A DNA stretch of 64,000 nt, taken from Ignelater luminosus (Eukaryota; Arthropoda; Insecta; Coleoptera; Elateridae). The translations under genes were made by a program, and so were the position numbers. Under the pieces are notes generated by a model. That model had not been told where the DNA came from, did no database searches, and saw nothing but the letters and a program-made list of their open reading frames with translations. The stretch lies in contig VTPC01008161.1 of assembly GCA_011009095.1 (NCBI GenBank), positions 56,926 through 120,925 of the forward strand. The letters are read 5' to 3'. Shown piece after piece: positions 24,301 through 35,973 of the stretch; positions within the stretch are counted from its first letter, which is position 1; the number at the start of each line of letters is the position of its first letter.

Positions 24301-27300
24301 GATTGTATCCGTTTTTATCTATGCAGCCAAAACCTTAGCAAAACTGAGATTCAGATGTATCAGAAATATCTCCCAGGCCATTTCTCGGTGCTTTTGAGAT
24401 TGGTTAAGTACATTAAAGCTGATCTATGGGTTTTAGCTTTAGCATACCAATTTCAGTCAAGGTATATTTTTTCTCATAAATTCTCCTAGAAATATAGAAG
24501 TTTTTAGGGAAATTCTGCTGGTTCAAATTTGATCATAGGCTGTAGGATATCCTTATTGTGCCTTCCAAATCCACACAACATTAGTGTACGAGAAGAATTC
24601 CTTGAAGAAGAAAAAAAATACTTTGGTGTATGCAGGGCTGGTATGTTTTCAGACACTAGACTTCTTACAATATGTTTTAAGCTTGATCATGAGCAACACA
24701 TGTTTTAAAAGCAATCTCTTCCAAAAAGGCTTGCTTTAGTTCAAAGCTTTACTGAAAGCATCTGGGATAGCTAAATGCGAACAATTACCTTTGAACAGAC
24801 ATTCGAATTTTAACGCCAAACGTCCACTCCGATTAAGCTGAAGTCCTAAAATTGAAAGCTCTTTAGATTTGATGCTGCGTCGTTGTGAGATTTCAGTTAA
24901 CCATGTTAACTATTGGTAATATCATTAGAAAATTGGAATTTATTCAATAAGCAAATGACTGATTTATTCATAATTTGCAATGCATTTACCTATTTAGAAT
25001 TTTTTCGGACATAGTGTTGTCCAGTAAGATACAAAATGAGATAAAATGAAAATTACTTAGTACGACCAAAAACCTCAATACCAATTTAAACAGTAAATAA
25101 GCTGAGAGTTCAAAACCTAAGAAATGGTGGCTTTAGATTTCATTAAGGAAATGAAAATGGTATACGCTGATATTTAAAATTTAAATCCAAAATTCACTCT
25201 AATTTTGTTTAACTCTCAGGTATGTTGTTTTGTCCATTTCATTTCGTGTTACTTTACCCCAATTTACAGTTTGTTTTTCCAAAACAACAGCAGCTGTAGT
25301 TCACATCGTCCGGTATTCATTGTACAACAATCCCCAATTTTGGAAAGTGAGTCAATTTGTACTGCATCTAAAAGAGGCAAGATTGCAACAAATGCTATGG
25401 TGAAAATTTGATGTTCGTTATCATTAAGAATTCATATGCCTTATAGTTTTCGAATTGCTAAAATGACTAGAATTGGGGTATGAATGTATTTCAGAATGTA
25501 TTATTGTTCCCCTCAGTTCTTTTTTGTTAAAAATTTCAGGCAAAAGGATTTCAATCTCCAAAATTTACAATCGTTTTGTTACTGCGTGCTGTATACCTCC
25601 TAAATACAAAATGGTGTTTATTTTATAAATTATCGAGGCATTGTTTGGAGAGGGTAACATTTTGTTTGCTAGTAGCAGCGTATTTATTTCCGTGTAAAAC
25701 AGCACAATAAATTTCAGCAAACTTTCGTTAAGACTGTGAAGTGTAGAAATTGCTCGGGTAATTTATTCAGTTTCATTTTGGCGTTGAACTTCGCAAAGTG
25801 GCAAGCAACTCGAGAACAACTTTAAAATCAATTTCTAAAACAAATCAATTACTGAAAGGTACGTAACCGCGATGCAGTTAAATATAAATGAAAATTTTCT
25901 CTTAAAAGAAACGAATATTTATTATTCAAATGGTTTATTGAACCTCCTGGGTCTGAATTACAGCTAGGGATGGTGTGTGATTGAAAATGTAGATCTGTAG
26001 CAACATGTGATCTAGATAAATCGGTTCATTACAAGGCGATAGGATCTGGAAACGCTTCAACTGACGTAAGAATTGAAAGACACGTACGCCGTGAATGAAC
26101 GAACGGATTGCAAATAATGGTGGCGGGATTGGTAATGGATGCGACATAGTTGCGGCCGAAGTCACTTTACATTTTACGGAATGCAATTTTAAATGCTTTT
26201 AAATCGCGCCGACTTCACAGTGGTTGCACCAGTTTTACATAGAGAGATATTTCTTTTTACTGGTAGCGTAAGGTAAATGAGAATGGAGATTCCACATTTA
26301 AATTTACACATTCGTGAACACGATTTTATTTTCGAATTCGTAGGAAAAGAGAAAAGTTTATTTGATGTGAAAATACTTAAAGGATATAAAATTCTGGGTC
26401 GTGCGTTAATAAATATTGTAAGGTTTCTGAAAGAAATTCTACTTCATTAAATTCCATAAATTACGATATTTAAAATCTACTTATACATGTAGGATGTTTA
26501 CGGTAAATTCTATGGTAACATCTGTAGACAAACTGATCACAATTGATACAATTTTTTTCTGAGCAAGTTTGTTAAATGTCTAAGAAATGATCACATTCTC
26601 TTTAATAGGTTTTGAACCCTTCAAGGAATTAGATTAAAATTTTGTACATATGTAGATTTATCTTTATTCTAGAATTAAGTGCTGTTACTTTAATTGAAAT
26701 CGCTTTCATCCGAAGCACCCCCACTTGCGTTTTTAACGGAACTTCTTTGTTTCTGCGTGTAGCAGTTTAATCGTTATTTTAAAATAACGTTAAGAGCTGA
26801 ATAATTTGTTCTTTCAACTTCTTCATCTTTTAAATTCCTTGCTTAAGCTCCTAAAGTTTGAGATTTTCATTTCTATTAAATAATGTTTAGAAGTACTACG
26901 TGTTTTTTCTTTGATTTAGGCAACTACGCGTTTTGTAACCTGTTATACTTCTAACAATATTTTATCTATTTCTCGTTTAAAGCAAATATTGTTTTGGATT
27001 TTTTTTAACTTACTTAAACTCACAGAAATAGAATAAATACTTCCAGCTTACTGATAAAATAATCACAACAATGCTGTGAACATCGGGTATGCACATCTGC
27101 TATGTTTCAGGTAAACACAAAGCAGAAAGCAGAAATTTATTCTGTGAATACCTTTTATGATATTAGTGGTCTTAGAGCAACTAGTAATATTAAAACTCGA
27201 AAAGGAGGCCTTACAAAATAAACCGTACATGGCACCTACAATTCGAACGCGGTGGGGTTCAAATAAGAATTTTGTCCAACTCTGTACATAAATCCTACCT

Positions 27301-30300
27301 AATCGCGTTGATAAAGCTCCACTATTTATGTGTAACATACAGACTAAATCTCACTTGAAGGCAACATAAGAATTGAACAGGCATTAACGTATTATTTATT
27401 AAATTAGCAGTTAATATAATTGCGTTTTGACTAGGATAAAATAACCAAAGATAAACTTTAGTACTTTCATCAAATTAAACAAACAAGTGTACTTGAATAC
27501 AAAGTAACATCAATTGTTTATTTCAAATCTTCAAGTAACTTGATAACTGTTTAAAAAAATCTATAAACTAGTTTCAGTAATAAAATATTGTAGGAAAGAG
27601 GATTCAAGGTCACCTTTCAATGGGTGAAAACATTAAAGATCCGGATAACTGCGGAAAAGTTTCTTCAAATTTCACAATAAACTTAACAGTTTGTTAAATT
27701 TTCCGAACATAATTCTTTTAACGTAAATAAAAAATTAAACGTCAGCGCTATCGATTGCCTACAACATTCTTTCACGGTTATGCAATACATGAATATTTCC
27801 ATCAAAGTTAGAACTAAAACTTTTTACAGTTGATTAACTTACAGCGAATTTCTTTTTTAATTCACAAAGATCGCTATCCGGTTTTTAACTTCAACAAGAA
27901 CGCGGACTTCATTTGACCATAAATTCACAAACAAAAAACAATAGCTTCCCGTAATTCAATTTACTACAGCGGTGTTTGGTATAAGCGTTGCGCTAATAAT
28001 TCAACTGCTGTGTAGTGTCAAGCACGTACAGATAAAACAAAAGCACAACATAATATTAAATAATCTTCGTACTAGAAACATTATAAAATACATAAGTGCC
28101 TAACTCTACCAATTTGAAATTCAAACATTATTATCTAACATTCCATTGTTTGTACTACTACATTTTAGTTTTAAATTATATGTCATGTTGGTAAACTACA
28201 AAAGTTGATACTAAAGTCTTCTAAAAGTTGAATATTCACTTATTACCTTATACTTTGTTTACATAAGAAACAAATTTATTATTTATTTGTCTCGTTAAAT
28301 ATTGCAACAAACTACCTCCTACTGTAAACATTAAATGACTGTGTCCTGACAAGTCCTAATATTACATGGAACAGCAAGGTAAACACATCAAGACTATTTA
28401 TGTTATTCTTTTATTTAGTGGAAGGTACTATTCAATGTAAAGTTTACGTATACTGCTTACGGAATTATAAGAAAGGTTGGGTCAAATACCTTTGTCGGTT
28501 TTATATTTCTGCCTTTAAATATGAGTATTGATGTCAGACACTCAAAGGAATCGTAGGGGCATCCAATTTAAGAATAAAACTTCCGCTAGACATGCTCTTG
28601 CGACCTTTCTGAAAAAGAAAAAAAACTCATTTTTGGTGTACTCTGCACTTCAAGGTACATTCAACTAAATGTTAAAGTTCAACATATTCAGTATTATTCT
28701 CACAAGGCAAATATAAGGTAAATAAATTGCTGGACATGAAACCTACTTAAACAAAATGAGCAAACAAAAAACATTATTACCAAGTTTGTTGATTTAAGTA
28801 ATCTCATATTTTTCTTTTACATTTTTCGTTGAAAAAACTAACTCAATCCCATATCTCGTTAGAAACAAAAACAAAAGCTCTTTTCTAAAACGAGCACAAT
28901 TAGTTTTAATTGAATGCAACTGCAGGGCTCATTTCGTGTAACTGCTTTATTTGCGCCTCCCGTAGACTTTTCAGGTTACAAAGTATTAAGGCTTGGTTGG
29001 CGAATGGAGCAGTAAATCTCCCCTAGCGGATAAAGGGATTCATTCCTAGCTGGCAGTTTCCTCTGGGGCCCAGTACGTACATGACCTCCACGTTTTGACC
29101 GAGTTCACATATTGTGGTCATTATTTAACACACAACACGCCAACTATTTATATCCAACAGACACTTTTGTATGGAAGAGAGTTGGAGGACAGCGACAATA
29201 ACCCCAGTTTTAGGTTTCATCTTTTGTGGGGTTACCAAATAATAAAAGCAATAAATTTCCAGAAATAAATTTCGTCCTTGGAAAAGAATTCTGTGTTGAG
29301 ATCTATGGCATGCTTGATAAGAAATAAATAATTTTCTAAAAGATATTTTAGATTTATTGTCAAAGATTTGCGAATATCCTTAAATTCTCTACCGGAAAAT
29401 GTAGAATTTCCGATCGTGCCATGTCTGAATTTTTGTAATAACCATCCGTTATTTTATAAGGTTATGATACTTTCTTGATTTGTCAAGATGAATGAAATGA
29501 AACTATACATCAAGCATGCAAATATTATTACTCACTTAGTAAGTTTTAATCAGATTTTCACTACAATAACACTCTTCCTTTGAGCATTTTAACCTAGAAA
29601 TGCTTAAACGGAGCTGTACTTATGTTTTAATGTATGCTTAAGCTGAGAATATTTTTAATTAAAAGTTATGAAATTTCTGCGATTGTTATTTAGATAATAA
29701 AACAATTAGTAGTTACAACAGTCAAGTCACTTTTTATAACGAATATAAATTTTCCAGTAACTTTTTTGCTGGAACAAATGCGGTTATGAATTTGTAGTTA
29801 TTTACAATAATTTAAAATAAACAAGGACTAATTAAATCTAAGAGCCTGATGATTATTGATTCTCTATTAGATATTTGCATACCTATTCTTGTTAGAAGCT
29901 ATTTAGCTTAGAAAATCGCATTATTAACTGAGACCATAAAGTTTTGATAGGCAATAAATGCTATTATTATGTTATATCTTTATAGCTTGGGAATTTGATT
30001 TTTAGTGGTTTATAATGTAATCTTCTTATCAATATCTATTAAAGAACTTGAATCAAACACGCATAGGCGGTACATCTCTTCCTTAATATTCTTATTAATA
30101 TTTGGAATCGTAAAAGATTAAAAGCTTGTATGGATATTATGTAACGTAACGTAATTATAGATGGCGTTGAGGAATTGGCAAGCCTAGAATTACACGTCAC
30201 TGAAAGTGCCATCTCTTTTATGAAATATCTTAGATAAATGAAATGGTTGTAATTTAATTCTACATCCCCCACTATGGAAGTTACTTTTTGTATACTTAAT

Positions 30301-30961
30301 ACAGTAACGAGATCATTTAATATCTAGTTACATGATATTTAGTCTTTCGCATTCGACGGATTGTTAAGGACTACAGATCTTTTTCAGATTTTAGTAGCTT
30401 ACAGACGATTTAGGGATAATATAGATACTGGTATTCTAGCATTTACTAATAAATGTTTAAACTGTTTTTCTATTTTTAAGATACAAGTTTTTTATAATTA
30501 TGCTTTTTCCAAACCTATTTGCTTATACTTTGATATGCATTAATAATTAAGCAATTATTTATAAAAACCCACAAAATATTGTAACACCTACAGAAGATCT
30601 CATTATAGTATCGCGGACTAAGAATTCTGAACTTGATTAAATTTGGTTTTACTCGAAAATGATGCATTCCTGAAAAGCGATGCATACAGCAATTTTCTTT
30701 GTCAATGACCTTTTGTCAATTTTACAAATGATAAAATTAGCAACTTATCAGTGATGTGTCTTCTTCCGCCACTTTTTCAGTTTCTTATTCATAATGCCAA
30801 AACTACCATTGGTTTTTATTGCATTTGTCAGTTAATACAGTAATTTAAGTTGTGCGTTATCTTCAGGTTTTCATTGATTAGTTACAAACCATTACTGAAA
30901 AGTGGCCTGACTTCGTTGTTACATACCTAATTTATTCTAAGTTTAATGTGCAACAGCCACT
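20126..30961. other. Long AT-rich stretch without recognised genes
   Basis: About 10.8 kb in which I see only the ATT microsatellite. Slightly GC-richer patches occur at 22.77-23.40 kb and 25.93-26.22 kb. Each contains a short open frame (minus 22774-22959, minus 23135-23392, minus 25935-26186), but no family is recognisable and no start or exon structure is convincing. Confidence 0.55.
21348..21387. repeat. (ATT)n microsatellite
   Basis: About 13 trinucleotide units, with one interruption (ACT) near 21374. Confidence 0.95.
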
Positions 30962-31084
30962 TTAACCTCCTTTTGAGTTTAATATTTTATTTTCTTAGCT
31001 TTTCATTCTAGATTGTGAAAAGTGAAAAATCATGGGATCGAAGCGACAATTTATAACTAAAATTATTACGAATTTCAGCTAAAG

Positions 31085-31430
31085 GTTGGGCCTACGTGTA
31101 GACACCCGCATTGTCTTGGTAAATCAACAGCTGTCTTTATCGGACTGTTTACTCATAGTTTCTTCATGTAAACGACGTAGGAAAGTGAAATGGCATGTTA
31201 AGTTTATTATCTTTGTCAAAATAATCCACCACGGGGACATCCTAAGAATCACAAACACAAAATTGATAATCTTGGCTGCCTTTGGTTTCTTTTTAATCGA
31301 AGATCCTGGCTCTTTCCAATTTTCATATATTGTTGTGATTACAGATTATGGTAAACCCATGTTTCATTACTTGTCACAACCTTGTCCAAAGACTTTGAAT
31401 TGGTATCGGTATGTAACTGACTCAATAATG
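31085..31430 (-). pseudogene. mariner transposase fragment fused to the piggyBac remnant
   Basis: Downstream of the piggyBac piece in the same frame, the minus strand encodes [14 protein letters not shown], the first-aspartate region of mariner (usually GDETWVYH) with the Asp replaced by Asn. After a frameshift it continues WKEPGSSIKKKPKAAKIINF, then LRRLHEETMSK, and then LLIYQDNAGVYT, equivalent to the LLHQDNAPAHT block with the second Asp. The third catalytic region is not found. The helix-turn-helix half is absent. The fragment is about 115 residues, with stops, and is plainly dead. It lies in the same orientation as piggyBac, so one 119-codon open frame (31698-31339) is a chimera of two transposases. 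Confidence 0.75.
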
Positions 31431-32888
31431 CTTTGCGGGTATTCTTATATCCTTTAATCCTTTTTAATTTTTTGAATTTCATGATCATTTTGCATATTTT
31501 GTCAACATTATGCACAGAAACGTCAAGTAACCATGTAAATATTGGCCACCACCCCTTTTTAGCTCTTATCGAAACTCTGTCAGCGGAAACATTTTGATCC
31601 ATCCTATCTGTTCCTCCCATATATTTATTACAGTTGGTTATTATGGAAGGCCGTCCAACTGTTATTTTCTTTTTTTGTCGTTGTGAATATCTTTGCACTT
31701 GTGTTATAGGTTAAATTCCATCCATTTTACGACAATGATATTATTTTCTTTATCATACTGAAAACCGTATGTACCTCGATTTTGTTTCTTTAACATTTTA
31801 CTATCTTTAATTGGGCAATTGCGAAAAATTTGATTTTCTTTTAAGGTACCTGTACATACATACTCGTAAACAAATTATCAAAATACAAGTATAACGGTAG
31901 ATGTTTTATTCTAGCAGGCAAATTGTCCAACATTTCAATCAATGGTGCAGCACATTTTCCGAAACTGGCTTCATAAATACTGTTACTGTTCGGATTTTTT
32001 TCTTGATAAACTTCACAATTTATCAGGTAACCCCTGAAGTGTTGAGACACCATACCTTGTATCCAAAACGTATCGGCTTATTCCGAATGCACTGCTTACA
32101 CCCATGTCTGCCAAAATATTCGACCATTGATTCATCAAAGTTGATGTGTTGCTTGGGTTGATATAGTTCAATAAATTTCTTTCGTAACAGGCTCATCAAA
32201 GGCCTCAGTTTCCACATTTTGTCAGTATTATTGGGAAAGTTGTCATCCGCGCAATGTAAAATTCTTGCTTTTGTCAAAAACCTATCACGACGAATAGCAT
32301 TATAAACAAGATCATTTCGAAGATCACCCTGCGAGTCCCAGTAATCACGTTTTGTTGGAACAGTATTATAACCGGATAAAATGAGTATTGCTAAATTTTA
32401 TCCAACGTCACATTCGGAGAAGGATAATTGTTAAAAGTTGCACAATTTGCTGTTTCTATTATGATAAGATCAAAAACGTCTTGATCGAAAATCACTTCGA
32501 AAATATCTAGCGGTAATTTTTCACAGAGGTTAGAAAAAGAACATTCAGGAAACGTCTTTTAGCTAATACTGACATCTCGTTGCTCCCATAAGCTGCCAGA
32601 TAATTTTTTTCTTTTTGAAACTCCCGAACGCGTTTCTATCTCAATATGTTCTGTTTAAATTTCTTCCTTCACAATAGTCTCTGAAACTTCCACGTTTGAT
32701 GAACATGAAGCTGCAAGAACTACCTTCGCTGCAGCACGTAACTGACCACCTGACGAATTATCAATAAAAACACCATTGCCTTCTTCACCCGAATCTTCAT
32801 CGGTTAGAACATTTGAGTCAGGTGGTTCTGTGTAAATTCTACTAACATTTAGATCTTCCTCCTCCATTATTGCCAACGCTTTTTGCAA
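31430..32888 (-). pseudogene. piggyBac (PGBD-like) transposase, broken
   Basis: This would be a DDD transposase acting at TTAA. From 32888 downward, an acidic N-terminus contains DSNVLTDEDSGEEGNG, as in PGBD proteins, followed by decayed sequence with [16 protein letters not shown] and then the open piece 32277-32023. That piece carries [27 protein letters not shown] (first catalytic Asp in DESM) and [12 protein letters not shown]. The next piece has [15 protein letters not shown] (second Asp in YFDN), then [17 protein letters not shown] and NNIIVVKW in shifting frames. The last piece (from 31698) has [13 protein letters not shown] with the third Asp, then [15 protein letters not shown]. At least four frame breaks or stops are needed to read it. 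The usual cysteine-rich C-terminus is missing, because the reading frame runs into mariner sequence near 31430. Confidence 0.88.
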
Positions 32889-33528
32889 AGTTATACCCTA
32901 AACAAATAAACAATAGGTTACAAAATATAGAAACGCTATATGATATATCCATTCCAATATCTTAAAAATGAAAAATTTATTTTGCAATAAAAATCGACAG
33001 AAAATTGTATTTTCAAATTCGGAATCCCAAACTCTCAATATAAATTACTAAAATACTGGAAATCTTTTCTTGCAAAACCATGAATTCAAATAACAAAACT
33101 ACAATTTTACTGCCTATATTAGCGCCTAGAATGATCGTTTGATCATGTCAATATTTAAAAACAGTTATACATTATCTTTCTCCACACTTGTGAAAGCCAT
33201 GCATTGATATATAAAGCCTGAATACTTTTGAAGTATTTTACCACACTAAAGACAAAAATATATGCTCTTTCAATAAAATAAATACACCTACATAAAACTC
33301 ATGTCCATTTTGAGGTTAGATACTGTACACTATATAAGACTAACCAATAACACATCCACAAAACGAAAGATATTCAGAAACTAAATTGTTCTAGAACCGT
33401 AAGCAACTTTTAAAAAGTATAAGCTCTTATAACATTTTCAAAAAAGAGCTTAACACTCGACGAATATACTATCAATTGAACACGTGCTTGTTATGACCAC
33501 ATGAACATGCACGGCGTTAAAAGGTTAA

Positions 33529-34991
33529 TTTAGCTGACTATTTTTTTACCATTGCGTTTGATAAGCCAGGTGTCCTTAGTGCTACTTGCGTATCCTCACT
33601 GATGTGCTTCGACATCAACTCTTTCTAGCGTAGGTATTTGGTAATTGCATAAGGGTCAAATTTCACTCTAATACATCATTATTGACACTGGCTTAATCAA
33701 AGCAAATGACAGTTGGCAAATGAAACTTTGCCCGGCGATAGTTATATGTTGACACCAAGTAGAAGTCGTATTAATAAATAAATCCTCCCAATTCTGCAAC
33801 TTAAGGTGGTTACCAAGCAATGGAAGTGAATGACTTGATGGTATTTATGTAGCTTGCTTAGTAACTACTTTGAGCTGCGGAATTTAGTGGAAAACCGTCT
33901 ACAGCCTCCGTGCCGCCAAAGTGCCAACATTCTCCAAGTTTTTTCTGCAGTGAAATGTCATGAATAATACTGCACCTCTCATTTATTATTCAACTGTCCA
34001 ATACCACACTCTATCACACCGCCTCTTTTGCGCGTGAAGAAGAGAGAAGAAAAGCAAAATACCGTTTTGATTACTATTTTCCAGGTCATCATCATTTCAA
34101 ATATTTTTAACTAAATAAACCACAAGTAAAGCTTTGTCGCGGGTGTACTAAAATACTAGCTGGAAGTCTTGTATTACACATTGACTATGATTCAAGTATT
34201 ACAACGAGCTTTGTTTTTCCATCGTCTTCTACTACCATGTGATAAGGACTACAACCTGTAACCTTCTTCCTGCGACTCAATTCGAGTTGCACCAAGGTGG
34301 CACCCTAGAATAGCCCATATTGACCAGTGTTATGTTGTACGAATGAATTAGATCGTTTACTGACGCTCTATTTTACTTATTGTTTATTACCACTGGGTTC
34401 CGTTGTCTTACTACTGGAGTTTGTGCGTATACTTGACACTTTTTCAGATCAAACCGCCAAGGCAACGCCTATTGCATACATTGGGTTTCTTTCAATATTA
34501 TTACATCCGTCAGATTTCTATGCTTTGGAATGGAATTGTGATTTTGTTTTCCAAAAGCCGCTGTTGCTTCACTTATCATTTAGACCTCATTTGTGACTTA
34601 ACTGAAATACAATAAGAATTATACATCAAATAAACTTTTCTCCCGGATACGCATTTGTAGAAGAAGAACACTTATCGTTGTACAACAATACAGTAATAAT
34701 AAACGACAGTATAATGTAATTATGTGGCAAATATTGCAAGCACCATCAGTTGATACGGCATTGTACCCAACGAGATGCTGTTTAGCACTTAAGTAAGTGA
34801 CAGCGTCCGTACCAAGAATTTTAGCACTTAAACATTGTTAGTCCAGCAAACGTTTTATTATATTCTATGCTGATTAAATCAAAAGGAAAATTTGAGTAAA
34901 CTTTTTTTTTGTTTCTGACTTATGGTAAAAAACAAAAGTTGTACTTTTAGTCTAATCAGCGTAGGGGTTATAAAGGACATGAAAAGGGGGA
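33529..34991. other. Intergenic stretch right of piggyBac
   Basis: No element is recognised. Open frames of 89 and 70 codons at 34327-34615 overlap in two frames and show no known domain, although they are hydrophobic. Confidence 0.5.
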
Positions 34992-35244
34992 GAATTTTTC
35001 TCTTGAGAAATGTGTTGGGGGTAGTTAGAAGGCAAGGATACTAAAAGTCATGCCGCTTCAGGGGGGAGGGGGGTACAAATGTCCCTCTTTTCGGTTTCTT
35101 GCTTATAACTCGGCAACGGTGCGTCGTACGGTAAGACGTATTCTCTACAAAATGACAGATGATTCAATTTCCTACAAGACTGTCTATATTTTTTTGCCTC
35201 ACACTGTTTTACAGACAAGTCGTCAACAGAAAGTTGTAGAGCAT
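34992..35244 (+). repeat. GTGCGTCGTACGG repeat, copy 1
   Basis: The copy begins GAATTTTTCTCTTGAGAAAT, then a G-rich patch, then CGGTTTCTTGCTTATAACTC, then GTGCGTCGTACGG, and ends AGAAAGTTGTAGAGCA. Compared with copy 3 it lacks the stretch between TATATTTTTT and TTTGCCTCACAC, so it carries an internal deletion. No protein is encoded. Confidence 0.85.
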
Positions 35245-35380
35245 TTAGTCTCCTTCAGAAATATGTAATAGTTACTAATTTATCTTCTACAGGTCAGAGG
35301 TTACAGCAATTTGAAGTTTTTGGATACATTTCGTGATTTCTCAAGAGAAGTCAATGAATGCCTAAAAGGGAGTTGCAGAG

Positions 35381-35601
35381 GAATTCTTCTCTTGAGAAAT
35401 ATGTTGCGGGTAGTAAAGAAGCAATACTAAAAGTCCCCGCCCCTAGCCCTGCCGCTTTAGAGGGGGTGTGTGTGGAAAGGTCTTTTTTGTCGGTTTTTCG
35501 CTTATAGCTCGGAAATGGTGCGTCGTACGGTGAAAAGTATTCCTTACAAAATAAAAGATAATTAAAGTTTCTACAAGAATGCTTATATTCTTTTTTTCTA
35601 T
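35381..35601 (+). repeat. GTGCGTCGTACGG repeat, copy 2 (3'-truncated)
   Basis: It starts GAATTCTTCTCTTGAGAAAT, keeps the CCCGCCCCTAGCCCTGCCGC segment and GTGCGTCGTACGG, and stops after TTTTTTTCTAT, directly joined head-to-tail to copy 3. Confidence 0.85.
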
Positions 35602-35973
35602 GAATTTTTCTCTTGAGGAATGTGTTGGGGGTAGTTAGGAGGCAAAGACAATAAAAGTCCCCGCCGCTAGCCCTGCCGCCTCAGGGGGAGAGGGGGTGAA
35701 AAAGTCCCTCTTTTTGGTTTCTTGCTTACAACTCGAAAACGGTACGTCGTACGGTAAGAAGTATGCCATACAAAATAAAAGATAATTCAATTTCCTACAA
35801 GACTGTGTATATTCATTTTTTTTCTATGTGTTATAGTTTCCGAGATATTCGCCAGCGAAGATCGATAATTTTCGAAAAACTTTTTTTGCCTCACACTTTT
35901 CGTCAAACTTCTCCTTCTAACTCCTCAGCCTTATGTTTTACAGAAGCGTCGTCAGACAGAAAGTTGTAGAGCA
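35602..35973 (+). repeat. GTGCGTCGTACGG repeat, copy 3 (longest)
   Basis: It starts GAATTTTTCTCTTGAGGAAT. It contains a variant of the core motif, GTACGTCGTACGG, then TGTTATAGTTTCCGAGATAT, TTTTTTTGCCTCACAC and a 3' end AGAAAGTTGTAGAGCA matching copy 1. It is the most complete unit, about 370 bp. From memory, very similar sequence recurs in several insect genomes as an unclassified dispersed repeat. Confidence 0.85.

Larger units (their letters stand above)
30962..33528 (-). mobile_element. piggyBac-family element remnant with internal mariner fragment
   Basis: A piggyBac transposase pseudogene on the minus strand is flanked by TTAA tetranucleotides that could be its ends. At 33525-33528, reading the minus strand outward to inward, is TTAACCTTTTAACGCCGTG, similar in style to piggyBac termini. 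At 30962 the plus strand reads TTAACCTCCTTTTGAG. The interval of about 2.57 kb fits a piggyBac element. The two ends agree clearly only over TTAACCT, so the boundaries are inferred. The transposase region and orientation are firm. Confidence 0.5.

Noticed and set aside
31086-31457. Plus-strand open frame of 123 codons
   Set aside because: It lies opposite the mariner fragment, whose motifs read on the minus strand. It is a shadow.
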